Source of the DNA: Nocardia pseudovaccinii NBRC 100343
GTDB taxonomy: Bacteria; Actinomycetota; Actinomycetes; Mycobacteriales; Mycobacteriaceae
Assembly: GCF_001613225.1 (NCBI RefSeq)
Contig: NZ_BDBY01000393.1
Location: forward strand, 1-33,304
Length of the DNA: 33,304 nt
Reading direction: 5' to 3'
The notes below the pieces were generated by a model, which worked only from the letters and a program-made list of their open reading frames with translations, did not search any database and was not told the origin of the DNA. This document shows positions 33,163 to 33,304 of the stretch, piece after piece. The first letter of the stretch is position 1. Each line of letters begins with the position of its first letter. The translations under genes and the position numbers were made by a program.

Positions 33163-33304
33163 ATGGACATCCGAACCGCCGTAGCCGACTTCGACCGCGC
33201 CTCGATCGCGGAAGCCGTTGCCCGAGCGGAACAACAGCGGCAACAGGTCCTCGATCTGTTCCCGCTGGACCAGTGGGGATCGCTTCCCCTCACCCGTTAC
33301 GCCC
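33163..33304 (+). CDS. Start of a probable McrB-like AAA ATPase (cut by window end)
   Basis: Only the first 47 codons are inside the window: MDIRTAVADFDRASIAEAVA, then RAEQQRQQVLDLFPLDQWGS and LPLTRYA. AAGGA lies 4 bases before the ATG at 33163. The run FP-L-x-x-W-x-x-LPL-x-RYA resembles the N-terminus of a group of actinobacterial AAA-family proteins annotated as McrB-like, the NTPase subunit of modification-dependent restriction. The AAA core lies beyond the window, so the assignment rests on a short stretch only. Confidence 0.5.
   Translation, partial: MDIRTAVADFDRASIAEAVARAEQQRQQVLDLFPLDQWGSLPLTRYA

Overview
The window looks like chromosomal accessory DNA from a high-GC actinomycete of the Mycobacteriales, most plausibly a Nocardia or close relative. 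The basis is the codon use and frequent GTG starts, a Lsr2-type dimerisation protein, paired DUF3558-like membrane-anchored proteins, a GrcC-like long-chain prenyltransferase domain, and an EspC-like type VII secretion partner. The genus is an inference; no rRNA or complete tRNA is present.

Left part (1-6.9 kb): two tandem paralogous membrane-anchored DUF3558-like proteins, an alpha/beta-hydrolase-fold protein that lacks the catalytic Ser and His, a 670-residue fusion of an N-terminal prenyl diphosphate synthase with a C-terminal class I terpene synthase, then a 75-residue Lsr2-like protein without a DNA-binding domain and a DoxX-family membrane protein with a strong terminator. From 7.1 to 8.4 kb lie remnants of an integrative element: a tRNA-Lys fragment, a structured leader ending in a terminator, a small membrane protein, a sigma-region-4-like/zinc-finger protein, and a decayed tyrosine recombinase end. 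A divergent Rid-family/HxlR-regulator pair and an IS982-like transposase fragment follow.

Middle part (10.1-23.8 kb): gene cassettes bounded by three direct copies of a repeat that starts near a tRNA-Gly-3'-end-like sequence (A at 10.1 kb, B at 19.0/20.9 kb, C at 23.8 kb). Copy B is split by an ISL3-family insertion sequence. Cassette A-B is defence-like: an uncharacterised two-gene pair, a DUF6933 protein, a VapBC pair with a frameshifted toxin, an AAA ATPase with a DUF234/PD-(D/E)XK-like end behind an AT-rich operator-like repeat, a TOTE-type primase-polymerase/SF2 helicase, and an AbiEii-like nucleotidyltransferase with a small overlapping partner. Cassette B-C is a compact type VII secretion-linked operon: YbaB-like protein, EspC-like protein, large DUF6973 putative toxin, and a lipoprotein that may give immunity.

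Right part (24.2-33.3 kb): a double-HIRAN protein followed by a very large UPF1-like SF1 helicase (a candidate two-gene nucleic-acid-sensing system), then, convergent to them, a tiny membrane protein and a STAND NTPase with HTH and TPR domains, and finally the first 47 codons of a probable McrB-like AAA protein. The likeliest under-described systems are the PT-TS fusion enzyme, the HIRAN/SF1 helicase pair, the DUF234 ATPase/TOTE polymerase neighbourhood, and the repeat-bounded cassette structure itself.
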